Assembly: GCA_022768865.1 (NCBI GenBank)
Contig: JALELH010000041.1
Span: 1-35,631 of the forward strand
Origin: Spirochaetia bacterium
Lineage (GTDB): Bacteria; Spirochaetota; Spirochaetia; Treponematales; Treponemataceae
Direction of reading: 5' to 3'
DNA length: 35,631 nt
The translations under genes were made by a program, and so were the position numbers. Below the pieces are notes generated by a model, which was given only the letters and a program-made list of their open reading frames with translations, made no database searches and was not told the DNA's origin. Of the stretch, positions 1 to 8,307 are shown piece by piece (the first letter of the stretch is position 1; each line of letters begins with the position of its first letter).

Positions 1-12
1 TCCGTTTCTTTT

Positions 13-43
13 AAATAGTTCAGCTTTTAAAGCAGAACTATTT
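13..43. terminator. Hairpin at left edge, possible bidirectional terminator
   Basis: Nine-base arms AAATAGTTC (13-21) and GAACTATTT (35-43) pair exactly, and the stem continues with GCTTT/AAAGC after one A-A mismatch. It sits just after the stop of the minus-strand gene ending at 52. The flanking T stretches are short and broken on both strands, so termination in either direction is plausible but weak. Confidence 0.45.
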
Positions 44-51
44 CTTTTGAT

Positions 52-1605
52 TTATCTATTTTTTAATTCTTCCACAATCCAGTCATCAATGGTGCGTTTT
101 TCCTTGGAAAAGTTTACGCCGATTAATGTTATTTTGCGGCCGTCCAGCAAATAAGGTTCTGCATATTTCTTGTCCTTTATCTGCTGCATTGCTGCCTTTG
201 CACCCTGGTCAAGCTTTATTTCAATTATATAAATGTTGTCTTTTGTTAAAATAATCAAATCAGTTCTGCCGCTGCTTATGGCTCTTTCCACCTGAACATG
301 GAACCCCATAAGCTTTATTAAAATATAAAGTGCGTTCTGAAAGTAAAGTTCCACATTGCCTGCCACACGGTAATCATTGCCGGAAAAGAAAGCCTGCATG
401 CGCAGCATAAGCTGATCAGCGTTGCCGGATTTTATGTCTTCTATAAAGTTTTCTATTGAAAACTCTGAAAACTCATCCTGTTTCTGATAAAAGTTTACAA
501 GAAAGTTTATAAAGCCGTCTTCAACTTCTTTGTTTGGAAAGTCCAGCGTATATTTCTTAAAGTTTTCATCATAATCAACTATCGTTAAATATCCGCTTTG
601 GTAAAGCAAAGGCAGTGGAGTTTTGTGCATTGCGTCCACTGCACCGAGCAAGTCCGCTGTAACACGGCTTTTCTCCAAATCGTTCAAGTTGAACTTGCAT
701 GCCTTCATAATCTGAACGAGCATTGTCGGCGTGCCTGTTTCAAACCAATAGTTCTTGAATTCCTGTTCATCCAAAGCATTTACAAGACTGAAAGGATTAT
801 ACATTCCTTCTGAATTTGCACAGAAATGGTAGCCGTCATACTGTTTTTTGAGTTTGTCATAGCATTGAGCCTTTGTCATGACAAAACTTTCTGCAAGCTT
901 GCCCACTTCTTCGTCAAAGTTTGCAACAATTTCTTCTTTTGTAATTCCACAGATTTTAGCATAACGTTTATCAAGGGAAATATCTTTTAAATTGTTCAAA
1001 TCACTGAAGATGCTTACCTTGCTGAACTTTGTAACGCCTGTTAAAAATGCAAACTTTATGCATCCGTCCATGGTTTTTAAGACTGAATAAAAAGACTTTA
1101 ACTGAGTTCTGTATAAATCCTGTAATTCAGGATTATCAAGTGTATACAATAATGGCTTGTCATATTCATCCACTAAAATTACAACAGGCAGACCTGTTTT
1201 TTTATATGCACGCTGAATGACGCCTTTAAAACGAAGTGCCGGAGTTTCTTCTTCTTTGCCTGTTCCGTAAAGTTCTTCCCATTCCACCAATTGATTTTTC
1301 AGAACAACATTAAGACCTTCAGGTTCGTTGTATAAACCTGTGTTCAAATCCAGATGTAAAATGGGATAACTTGTCCAGTCTTTTTCAAGGTTTTCTATGG
1401 CAAGCCCCTTGAACAAGTGCTTTTTCCCTTCAAGGTAGGCTTTAATTGTAGTAAGCAAAAGGCTTTTGCCAAATCGGCGGGGACGGCTTAAAAAATAATA
1501 TTTACCGCTGCTTACAAGCTGGTAAACATATGCCGTTTTATCAACGTATGCAAAGTTGTCTCTTTTTAAAGCTTCAAAATCCTGAACGCCTACTGGAAAT
1601 TTCAT
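52..1605 (-). CDS. AAA-ATPase-like / PD-(D/E)XK nuclease family protein
   Basis: A 517-residue protein of the AAA-ATPase-like (PF09820) plus PD-(D/E)XK (PF08011, DUF1703) family, common in Treponema, Bacteroides and clostridia and of unknown cellular role. Visible are the family opening KFPVGVQDF, a P-loop-like RPRRFGKS near residues 41-48, a Walker B-like VVILVDEYDKP near 141-151, and a C-terminal nuclease-like core with RTDLIIL followed by IEIK. The start at 1605 is chosen over an ATG ten codons upstream because GGAG lies eight bases before it and family members begin at this point. A sigma-70-like promoter lies upstream. The gene is its own transcription unit, and nothing links it to the polymer genes beside it. 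Family assignment is firm; function is not known to me. Confidence 0.9.
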   Translation of the reverse strand: MKFPVGVQDFEALKRDNFAYVDKTAYVYQLVSSGKYYFLSRPRRFGKSLLLTTIKAYLEGKKHLFKGLAIENLEKDWTSYPILHLDLNTGLYNEPEGLNVVLKNQLVEWEELYGTGKEEETPALRFKGVIQRAYKKTGLPVVILVDEYDKPLLYTLDNPELQDLYRTQLKSFYSVLKTMDGCIKFAFLTGVTKFSKVSIFSDLNNLKDISLDKRYAKICGITKEEIVANFDEEVGKLAESFVMTKAQCYDKLKKQYDGYHFCANSEGMYNPFSLVNALDEQEFKNYWFETGTPTMLVQIMKACKFNLNDLEKSRVTADLLGAVDAMHKTPLPLLYQSGYLTIVDYDENFKKYTLDFPNKEVEDGFINFLVNFYQKQDEFSEFSIENFIEDIKSGNADQLMLRMQAFFSGNDYRVAGNVELYFQNALYILIKLMGFHVQVERAISSGRTDLIILTKDNIYIIEIKLDQGAKAAMQQIKDKKYAEPYLLDGRKITLIGVNFSKEKRTIDDWIVEELKNR

Positions 1606-1653
1606 CAGTTTACTCCTGCAAAGCAAGGTTTTCAAATAAGATTCTATGATGCC

Positions 1654-1682
1654 ATTATAATGGAAGGAACGTAAAATCTCAA
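1654..1682 (-). promoter_or_regulatory. Sigma-70-like promoter of the ATPase/nuclease gene
   Basis: On the minus strand a TTGAGA -35 (1677-1682) and a perfect TATAAT -10 (1654-1659) are separated by exactly 17 bases. The predicted start near 1647 gives a leader of about 40 bases before the ATG at 1605. Confidence 0.75.
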
Positions 1683-1750
1683 TGAAGTATATAAAATCAA
1701 ATTCTTACATTCCAATAGACTTCATAAAAAACTTCACGGAAATTCCTACC

Positions 1751-3022
1751 TTATTTGACACCCTCAGCATCTCCATTTTTTACTGAAAGCAATTCATTGC
1801 GTTTCTTTACCATATAGTCAACTACATTTTTAGAAGCACTGCCCCTGCAATGCCAGCAAAGGTTTCTAATTTCATTTCTTCCGTTCTGCAATTCTTCGCT
1901 GTTCATGGCTTTTGTAATTATATCGTGCATAATCGGAAACTGTTCTTCTTCAAGCTTAATTCCGAATTTAGGAAGATTTTCAATTTCCCAAAGACTATCT
2001 TTAAGCCAGTCAACATCGTAAGGAGATTTATCAAAATGAGTATCGGCATAAATAAAAGGCTTGTCAAAAACCAAAGCATAATCAAACATTACGCCGGAAA
2101 AGTCAGTTATCATAATGTCTGCTTTTTTCAGCACTACAAAGTTATCGTTATCATAATTCCATGTAAAATCGCTGAACTTTTCTTCCAGTGGCTTTAAGAT
2201 ATTCTGCTCAGAAACAACACTTTGGGGATGAGGGCGCACTATGATATTAAAGCCTGTATTTCTTAGAGCCTGCAAAAATTTTTCTCCAAACTTAGACAGA
2301 ATGCTGCTTTTTCCCCAGCTTGGTGCAACAAGAACAATTTTTTTATCGTCGCCTGTTTTAGATTCAACAGAACTTTCAAGGCGGTTTCTCATCTCGTCCA
2401 GATAAGAAGAACCTGCAACAACAAATTCTTTTTTTGCAATAGATGGACGCAGTTCTTCAATATCCCTCATGTGTTTTTCCTGGCTTACGCCTGTTGCTAA
2501 AACTGCATCGTAATGGTCAAGGCCAAACATTCTGTAGCCTGTTAAATCAGAAACAGAATGGGGAATATGCACATAATACTTTACATTCTTGCTGCGCTTC
2601 CACTGATACACGCCAAGACCAGGGGTTGTAGCAAGAAGAATATCTGCATGCAAAAAGTTAAGCCTGGCAAAAGGCTTGTTGTTTTCTCCTAAAAACTCTG
2701 TCTTTACATATTTATACGGTGTTTTAAGTGCAGGGTCATCAGAACTTGCCGTATAGAAAACAAGATTAATCTGCCTTTTTTCAAATTCATCGCATATTGG
2801 CTTAAAGACATTCCAGTATCTCTTATGGTCAGAAAAAATTACATAGGGAATGCTTTTTGAATCATTGTCTTTCTGAACCTTTCCACCGGAAAGAATGAAT
2901 TTAAGCTTTAAATATGCAGCACGAAGTCCAAAAGACAGGGCTGCCGCCACACCAATAAACAAGGAAAACAGCATGCTTCCCGTGCCCGGATCTATATATA
3001 AAGGAAGTAAATCAAACATCAT
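1751..3022 (-). CDS. CDP-glycerol glycerophosphotransferase-like protein (TagB/TagF family), copy 1
   Basis: A 423-residue protein of the CDP-glycerol:poly(glycerophosphate) glycerophosphotransferase family (PF04464), whose members move glycerol- or ribitol-phosphate from a CDP-polyol to a membrane-linked acceptor. Family signatures are the IIVRPHPQS motif and, further on, ADIMITDFSGVMFDYALVF, the usual acidic/phosphate-binding end region. The N-terminus carries LYIDPGTGSM followed by a hydrophobic helix (about residues 10-35), so it is probably anchored to the inner membrane with its catalytic part in the cytoplasm. The start overlaps the stop of the upstream YidC-sulfatase gene as ATGA, with GGAG seven bases before, so the two are translationally coupled. 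It is clearly paralogous to the gene at 19358-20578, with the same N-terminal motif and the same KRSKNVK and RPHPQS blocks. The real substrate is unknown. Confidence 0.88.
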   Translation of the reverse strand: MMFDLLPLYIDPGTGSMLFSLFIGVAAALSFGLRAAYLKLKFILSGGKVQKDNDSKSIPYVIFSDHKRYWNVFKPICDEFEKRQINLVFYTASSDDPALKTPYKYVKTEFLGENNKPFARLNFLHADILLATTPGLGVYQWKRSKNVKYYVHIPHSVSDLTGYRMFGLDHYDAVLATGVSQEKHMRDIEELRPSIAKKEFVVAGSSYLDEMRNRLESSVESKTGDDKKIVLVAPSWGKSSILSKFGEKFLQALRNTGFNIIVRPHPQSVVSEQNILKPLEEKFSDFTWNYDNDNFVVLKKADIMITDFSGVMFDYALVFDKPFIYADTHFDKSPYDVDWLKDSLWEIENLPKFGIKLEEEQFPIMHDIITKAMNSEELQNGRNEIRNLCWHCRGSASKNVVDYMVKKRNELLSVKNGDAEGVK

Positions 3023-5736
3023 TTTTCTTCTCCATCTGAATTTGCCTTGTATTCTGACAATGGAATCCAGTTTTCCTTAACAAAAATATCATCAGTTACA
3101 TGCCATGCACGTGAAACATCAAGGGTAAACTTTGTCTTTTTAAGCAGCTGGTCTGCATGATGTTCGCCGTTAGACAATGGATATAAATCAACGCCACCCG
3201 TCTTTTGCTGTTCAAGTTTTTTGCCCGTAAAGGGGTTTGTATCAGAAAGATTTAAATCCTTTAATGCAAGGAAAGGCACATCTGCATTAACCATAAAGGA
3301 ATTGTCAGAAGATAAATCTGCATTGCTGTTAAAGTCCTTATACATGAGCAAAGGATTATACATGGCAGGGATTGCAGGGTTTTCAAAATCCTTAAACACA
3401 TCTGTTTTTAAAGGAGCTCCATGGTCTGCTACAATAATGATTCTTGTATTGTCATAGACGCCATTTTCCTTAAGATAAGAAAGATATTTTGCAACCTGCG
3501 CAAGGGCAGCTACATTTACCCTGTAATGAGAATTTTCAAAACTAGTCTTTTCAGAAGAAATTCTAAGAAGACTGTCGTCTATGTTATGAGGTTCATGAGG
3601 AACATCGCTGTCTATAAAGAAATATGTGTCAGAGGCAGAATCAAACTTTGTCTGCCTATCAAGATAATACAAACTTGAAAAAATATTGTAAAAGTTTCTG
3701 TCGTCCCTCTGGTCAAAGTTAAGGCACAGCCTGTAAAATGTTGAACGTACTGCAGGGTAAAAGGACTGCAAAAAAATAAAATTGCATATTCCTTTTCTTG
3801 CAATCTTATCTGCAATGTTGTCTGCTACTCCGCCCTTCATGCTGATTTCTTTAAAATACTGGCTTGTATATTTGCCAAATGTAGAATAAGCCTTCATGGC
3901 AGGATATTTTTCAAAAGGTGTCAGATCCTGTTCGTGTGCATAATTTGACCAGGGCGGATCAGAAATTGTAGCTTCAAAACCGCTATCCGTAAAAATCTTT
4001 GGAAGCACAAGCATTGATTCATTGTGCTTGTCCCGCAAAAGTTCATTGGTTCTTTTGCTTATTTCTGCAGGTGAATATTCATAGCCGCCCATCATGGCTG
4101 GAGAAGCTAAAGATGTATTTGTAGAAAAACTTAAGGTATTAGGATAATAAACAAAACCTGCAAAGTCTTTTTTGTATTCAGGATATTCATTTAAGAATTT
4201 TGGAAAGTAAGAATTTATTGCCCTGTCTAAAAAAAGCACAAGCACGTTTTTCTTTGTCTTTGAAAAACTGTAAATCTTTTCTATATTATCGTCATTAACT
4301 GTAGCAGTGGCATTTTTTTCATGATTTTGTGCATGAACAATGTAGGCCTGCTTTATGTAATTTGTCTTTACCCCCCCCAATGCAGCTTCTGCAAGGACAA
4401 TGGAAAACAAAGCGATTTTTAAAAACAAAGTCTTTTTAAAACGGACAATAACGACATAGACTGCAGCAATAAGCATAACAGCCACAAGCGGCAGAATTGT
4501 ATAGAACAATGAATAATTCTTTAAAACCTTATCATTATCAAGGGTAAAAGAAACGCTTAAGTTTCCGTAGGCGTGCTTAAAAATATAAACGTTTGAAATT
4601 GCAGCCAGGAACAAAACAAAAAACAACCCGGGCATAACGCTTCTAACTTTTGCACCGAACATTTTATAAACTGCAACCGGCCAGAAAACAAAAAAGCCAA
4701 AGAAAACAAAAAAACTTGACCAAATGTAGCTTAAAGGACTATCGGTCTTTCCAAGGAATGAAAATTCAACAGGGCTAGAAGCAATTATGCTCGAAGACAT
4801 AGTAAAGCCCATTAAAACGGCAAGACCTAAGCCAGACAACAAAAGAATGGAAAAATCTGCCTTGCTTTCAGAAGTGCCGGAAATATGGCCTGCAATTTTG
4901 GAAGCATATTTAACAGCAACAGGAAAGAAAGTTACGGCTAAAGCAAATAAAACAAAAGCAGCTTTTTTAACAAGGTTTCCGTGAGTTCCTATGATAAAGA
5001 AGGCAAAGAGCCAGCACAATGCGCTTAAAATAACGTGCAGTATTTTTGCCGGATTCTTCATCTTCATTACAATATTCTTGAACAAAGAAAAGATGTTGTT
5101 CAAAATCCAGTAAATTACGAGTCCGCTCGGGGAATTATAAAGAAGCACAAGAAAAATAACTGCAACAACATAAAGCTGAACTTTTTCGTGCATTGTGGCA
5201 TCTTTTGTATAAATTGCACCGCTTACAAAATTTATTAAAGTCATCAGTACCGGCAGAATGTGAACGCCTAAAACAAATGAACCCAATTTAATAGAAAAGA
5301 ATTCATCCGGTGCACCTAAATCCTTAAAAATCCAGAAAGACGCACCGCGCAAAAGTTCATTATTGCTTAAATAATGGTAAGCAGCAATAAAAAAAGGAAT
5401 TTCTATTAAGATAGACAGGGAACTTCTTAACACATACAAAGGATGATAGCCGTTCTGCCTGTAATATTCAGACAGCATCATAAACTGCTCGTCTCCTTTA
5501 AATGCCTTTTTTATGCGCTTTACGCGGAATTCCAGTGCCTTGGAAATTTTACGTTCTTTTTCCTGCAGGGAATCTGCAATGTTATACAACGGAAGTGCCA
5601 GAAAATTAATTGCAAGGCTTACACCAAAAACAGCGCCAATAACACCAACGGCGTCTATCTTGTTTATAATGAAATTAAAAACCCAGTCAACAACAGTTTC
5701 TATTGGAGAGATAATGATATAGTAAAGAAAATTCAA
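3019..5736 (-). CDS. YidC/Oxa1-like membrane domain fused to sulfatase/LtaS-like domain, copy 1
   Basis: A 905-residue two-part protein. Residues 1-225 match the YidC/Oxa1 insertase fold (PF02096): the RSSLSILIEIPFFIAAY block, FKDLGAPD, ILPVLMTLIN and NSPSGLVIYWILNN. Residues 230-465 are a further set of about six hydrophobic helices. Residues 495-880 are an alkaline-phosphatase/sulfatase-superfamily domain, presumably periplasmic, with candidate metal and catalytic residues D504 (LFLDR), T541, H714 and D771-H772 (ADHG). The groove arginine of YidC, five residues before the Pro of its first core helix, is N44 here. The start codon is TTG, preceded by GAGG six bases upstream; the alignment with the two paralogs starting MNF/MNL supports it. 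A G8 run (4371-4378 on the plus strand) encodes L-G-G-V around residues 454-456, just before the sulfatase part. It probably transfers a phospho-headgroup like LtaS or EptA (inference). Confidence 0.88.
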   Translation of the reverse strand: MNFLYYIIISPIETVVDWVFNFIINKIDAVGVIGAVFGVSLAINFLALPLYNIADSLQEKERKISKALEFRVKRIKKAFKGDEQFMMLSEYYRQNGYHPLYVLRSSLSILIEIPFFIAAYHYLSNNELLRGASFWIFKDLGAPDEFFSIKLGSFVLGVHILPVLMTLINFVSGAIYTKDATMHEKVQLYVVAVIFLVLLYNSPSGLVIYWILNNIFSLFKNIVMKMKNPAKILHVILSALCWLFAFFIIGTHGNLVKKAAFVLFALAVTFFPVAVKYASKIAGHISGTSESKADFSILLLSGLGLAVLMGFTMSSSIIASSPVEFSFLGKTDSPLSYIWSSFFVFFGFFVFWPVAVYKMFGAKVRSVMPGLFFVLFLAAISNVYIFKHAYGNLSVSFTLDNDKVLKNYSLFYTILPLVAVMLIAAVYVVIVRFKKTLFLKIALFSIVLAEAALGGVKTNYIKQAYIVHAQNHEKNATATVNDDNIEKIYSFSKTKKNVLVLFLDRAINSYFPKFLNEYPEYKKDFAGFVYYPNTLSFSTNTSLASPAMMGGYEYSPAEISKRTNELLRDKHNESMLVLPKIFTDSGFEATISDPPWSNYAHEQDLTPFEKYPAMKAYSTFGKYTSQYFKEISMKGGVADNIADKIARKGICNFIFLQSFYPAVRSTFYRLCLNFDQRDDRNFYNIFSSLYYLDRQTKFDSASDTYFFIDSDVPHEPHNIDDSLLRISSEKTSFENSHYRVNVAALAQVAKYLSYLKENGVYDNTRIIIVADHGAPLKTDVFKDFENPAIPAMYNPLLMYKDFNSNADLSSDNSFMVNADVPFLALKDLNLSDTNPFTGKKLEQQKTGGVDLYPLSNGEHHADQLLKKTKFTLDVSRAWHVTDDIFVKENWIPLSEYKANSDGEEK

Positions 5737-5769
5737 AATAATCCTCTTTTATTATTCAGGTAAAGAAAG

Positions 5770-5775
5770 ATTATA
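5770..5775 (-). promoter_or_regulatory. -10 box of the YidC-sulfatase copy 1 operon
   Basis: A perfect TATAAT on the minus strand, about 34 bases before the TTG start. No good -35 is found at 16-18 bases (TTCCAT at 17), which would suit an activator-dependent promoter; the palindrome array begins about 85 bases upstream. Confidence 0.5.
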
Positions 5776-5860
5776 TAGAAAAATATTGGTATATGGAAGT
5801 TGTTTTACGGAATATGGGCAAAAGCGCTCTTGTTTTAGTTTCGCCTGATAAACACAAAAT

Positions 5861-5963
5861 TTCATACGTATAAAAAAAAATTTTCATACGTATAAAGGGG
5901 TTAATTTCATACGTATGAACGTAAATTTTCATACGTATAAACATAAATTTTCATACGTATGAA
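5861..5963. repeat. Five-copy palindrome array (TTCATACGTATRA) at about 22-bp spacing
   Basis: Copies begin at 5861, 5883, 5906, 5928 and 5950, so the intervals are 22, 23, 22 and 22 bases. All five share TTCATACGTAT. Copies 3 and 5 are full palindromes TTCATACGTATGAA, while copies 1, 2 and 4 read TTCATACGTATAA. The spacers differ and are only 8-9 bases. Two-helical-turn spacing puts all copies on one face of the DNA, as for a cooperatively binding regulator. The array lies upstream of the promoter of the YidC-sulfatase operon and behind the terminator of the HU-like gene. With the terminator and promoter it fills the gene-free stretch 5737-6108. Confidence 0.85.
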
Positions 5964-6012
5964 ATTTAAAAAAAGCCCAAAAAACCCTTATGAAATTTTT
6001 CACAACCAGGAT

Positions 6013-6054
6013 AAAAAAAAAGGAGGCCGGCATGCCAAAAAAATACCGGTCTCC
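6013..6054 (-). terminator. Rho-independent terminator of the HU-like gene
   Basis: Read on the minus strand, GGAGACCGG pairs with CCGGCCTCC (one G-T pair) around a 15-base loop, followed by a run of nine T. It begins about 55 bases after the stop of the HU-like gene and separates that gene from the YidC-sulfatase operon. Confidence 0.88.
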
Positions 6055-6108
6055 ATTAAATTAAATTCATTTTCTTCCCTTTCCTTTAAGAAAAGGCCTT
6101 AAATTAAA

Positions 6109-6567
6109 TCAATCTGCTGAATGGTCTTCACCAGATCCGGAAGGTTCAGTCTTTGCATCATCGTCCGTTATGTATTTAGCATCAAGCTTAACATAATCAG
6201 GACTTGCAATCTTTCCCTTCAGCTTAACGTCAGGCGTAAACATTATTTTTAAGCCTTCAATGTCGTTTGCCGTTACGTCTGCAGGCTTTTCGTAGCCCTT
6301 GCATGTGCTTTTTAAGCCCAGCTTAAAGATTCCAAAACTGTCCAGCCTTACCTTATAGCCGAGCAGCAGGTACTTTGGAACAGTCAAAAGCAGGCTTCTT
6401 ATAACGCCAATGACTTCTGTTGCTGTCAATGTTGTTGAAGAAGATATTTCTTCAGCAAGGGCATCAACATCAATTTCTGAAATATATGCAGGAGCAGGAT
6501 AATACTTCCCGTCTGCACCCAAGTTCTGCGGATTAATACGCATTCTAGAAACAAAAGGAACACTCAT
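6109..6567 (-). CDS. HU-related DNA-binding protein
   Basis: A 152-residue protein resembling the histone-like HU-related family (TIGR01201 type) rather than classical 90-residue HU. The N-terminal part carries the family start PFVSRMRINPQN; the middle has the HU pattern DVDALAEEISSSTTLTATEV followed by the beta-arm strand VRLDSFGIFKLGL. The last 25 residues are acidic and Ser-rich (DDDAKTEPSGSGEDHSAD), a tail not needed for DNA binding. Such proteins bend or coat DNA; a specific target is unknown. GGAGGTGA lies four bases before the ATG, the strongest ribosome site in the window, which suggests high expression. It has its own promoter and its own terminator and so is monocistronic. Confidence 0.85.
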   Translation of the reverse strand: MSVPFVSRMRINPQNLGADGKYYPAPAYISEIDVDALAEEISSSTTLTATEVIGVIRSLLLTVPKYLLLGYKVRLDSFGIFKLGLKSTCKGYEKPADVTANDIEGLKIMFTPDVKLKGKIASPDYVKLDAKYITDDDAKTEPSGSGEDHSAD

Positions 6568-6736
6568 GGTTCACCTCCAAAAAATAAAACTTGGACCTTT
6601 TTTGCATTACTTTGGAGCAGTCTGTGCAAATCTACACCAGTTCACGATTTTACACAGTTTTTGGCTGCAAAAGCCGGTCCTACTATGTCAAGATTCCGGT
6701 TTCCTTACGATATTTTCACCTTTTCTTGACACATTT

Positions 6737-6765
6737 AATATAAACATTGAATATTCATTTGTCAA
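6737..6765 (-). promoter_or_regulatory. Strong sigma-70-like promoter of the HU-like gene
   Basis: On the minus strand a perfect TTGACA (6760-6765) and TATATT (6737-6742) are separated by 17 bases. The predicted start near 6730 gives a leader of about 160 bases before the HU-like ATG. The plus strand has its own TTGACA at 6726-6731, so the site is symmetric about its centre. The rest of the gene-free stretch 6568-6878 shows no further clear element except the weak promoter listed separately. Confidence 0.65.
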
Positions 6766-6815
6766 TGAATTTCAAGAAAAATTTCGTATTTTTCGTAAAT
6801 TTTACTAATTATTTA

Positions 6816-6847
6816 TTGAAATTGTACCGATATTATAGTTAGATAAT
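6816..6847 (+). promoter_or_regulatory. Possible promoter of the lone AAA ATPase
   Basis: TTGAAA at 6816-6821 and GATAAT at 6842-6847 match sigma-70 boxes, but their spacing is 20 bases. An alternative -10, TATAGT at 6834-6839, is too close. This is the best plus-strand candidate before the ATG at 6879. Confidence 0.3.
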
Positions 6848-6878
6848 AACAACCTTAAGAATTTTTGAGGAAAACACT

Positions 6879-8240
6879 ATGCTTGTAAACTTTAGCGTCC
6901 AGAATTTTCTTTCCTTTAATAAGGAAACAACTTTTTCTATGGAAAGCGGCAGGGTATCAAAAAAAACAGACCATCTGTGCCTTTTTCCTGACTGCAAAAA
7001 ATCGCTTTTGAAATTTGCAGCCATTTTCGGTAAAAACGGAGCCGGCAAGTCTAATTTTATCCGTGCCGTTGCTGTTCTTCAGAACTACATAACAAAGGGA
7101 ATTCTTCCAAGAAAGGCTGATACATACTGGTGCCGCCTTTACGACGAAAACGAAAAACTGCCTACTATTTTTAAAGTTTCTTTTATTACAAACAATAAGC
7201 TTTATTCCTATACCCTTTCCGTTGTCCTTACGGAAGGCAAAATCGTTATGGAAAAACTGGAAAACATAGTGGGCAACCGCCATATAGTGCTTTTCTGCAA
7301 GGAAGATGAAAATGCAGAATACGTTTTCCACCGCAATTTAAGGGGTAAAACTGATGATGTTACTGTTCTGGCAAGGAACTACAACATGAACGGCAAGCCG
7401 TTTTTATACAACATAAACCACAACACGCCGGGTTTCTTCAGCAACAACATGCAGGCAGAAGTCCTTCTTATAGTTTTCCGCTGGTTTGCCGATACGCTGG
7501 AAGTTATATTCCCGGACCAGCCTTTGCAGGAAACTTCCCTGCTGCAGTATAACCACAGCAAGGACAATATAGCAAAACTTTTGAATCAGTTTGCTACAGG
7601 CATTGTAGAAATCAAGCTTGAACCTACTACAAAGGAAAAAGTTTACGAAAACCTTGATGATAAGACACGCCAGCAGATTGAATTTGAAACACAGCTTTTT
7701 GGTCCTATCATTAAAAAGAACATTTCAGAAATAGCTAAAAATGACGACTTTCCTTCTATTGTAACAAGGCACCGCAGGAATATTTTCATAATCAACTATG
7801 AACAGGACGGGGAACTGCACTTTTATTCCTTAATCTTTGTGCATAAAACCGGTGACAAGTGCATTGATTTTCATATTCAGAATGAAAGCGACGGAACCCA
7901 CAGGCTTTTCCAGCTTCTGGAAATTTTAATATGCAACAAGGAAAAAGTATTTGTAATGGACGAAATTAACAGAAGCCTGCATCCTAAGCTTACGGTTGAG
8001 TTCATAAAAAAATTCTTTGAAAGTTCCTTTTTCCAGCACATTCAGCTTATTACCACGACCCACGAAACACGCATAATGACCCACGATCTTGTGCGCAGGG
8101 ACGAACTGTGGCTGGCAGATACAAACGAAGATGCAAGCACTAATCTTTTCAGTCTGGAATCTAAACAGGTGCGCATTGATAAAGTACTGGAAGAAAACTA
8201 TCTTGAAGGCATCTGGGGTGGCGTGCCAAGGTTTGAATAA
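6879..8240 (+). CDS. AAA family ATPase (OLD/RecF-like, AAA_15/AAA_21 type)
   Basis: A 453-residue soluble ATPase of the family that opens with a beta-strand start (MLVNFSVQNFLSF). It has Walker A GKNGAGKS at residues 51-58, an ABC-signature-like SDGTHRLFQLLEIL, Walker B VFVMDEINRSLHP, a switch histidine in TTTHET, and the family ending GIWGGVPRFE. GAGG lies about nine bases before the ATG. Relatives often act with a second gene (RloB, DUF4276 or a TOPRIM nuclease) in phage defence, but none follows here: the next gene is convergent. It could be a single-gene defence ATPase or a remnant of a pair. The ATPase assignment is firm; the biological role is not. Confidence 0.85.
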   Translation: MLVNFSVQNFLSFNKETTFSMESGRVSKKTDHLCLFPDCKKSLLKFAAIFGKNGAGKSNFIRAVAVLQNYITKGILPRKADTYWCRLYDENEKLPTIFKVSFITNNKLYSYTLSVVLTEGKIVMEKLENIVGNRHIVLFCKEDENAEYVFHRNLRGKTDDVTVLARNYNMNGKPFLYNINHNTPGFFSNNMQAEVLLIVFRWFADTLEVIFPDQPLQETSLLQYNHSKDNIAKLLNQFATGIVEIKLEPTTKEKVYENLDDKTRQQIEFETQLFGPIIKKNISEIAKNDDFPSIVTRHRRNIFIINYEQDGELHFYSLIFVHKTGDKCIDFHIQNESDGTHRLFQLLEILICNKEKVFVMDEINRSLHPKLTVEFIKKFFESSFFQHIQLITTTHETRIMTHDLVRRDELWLADTNEDASTNLFSLESKQVRIDKVLEENYLEGIWGGVPRFE

Positions 8241-8307
8241 AGAATGATTGTTAAACACGGCTGAGTAATGTCATTGCCGTGCCTGACATAATAGGTTTAG
8301 CTGTTAG

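Noticed and set aside
3019..5736. Plain membrane insertase YidC
   Set aside because: The housekeeping insertase is 550-650 residues in Gram-negatives without a sulfatase domain, and the groove Arg is absent here. Three copies beside polymer genes also argue against housekeeping.
3019..5736. Direct assignment as LtaS
   Set aside because: The sulfatase domain has the superfamily residues, but the membrane part is unlike the five-helix LtaS anchor and the first metal ligand is Asp, not Glu. The substrate cannot be named from sequence.
5861..5963. CRISPR array or plasmid iterons
   Set aside because: Repeat units are 13-14 bases with 8-9-base gaps, too short for CRISPR. No replication initiator gene lies nearby and the setting is a promoter region, so operator sites fit better.
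6568..6736. Riboswitch in the long HU leader
   Set aside because: No known conserved core or convincing terminator/antiterminator pair could be made out.
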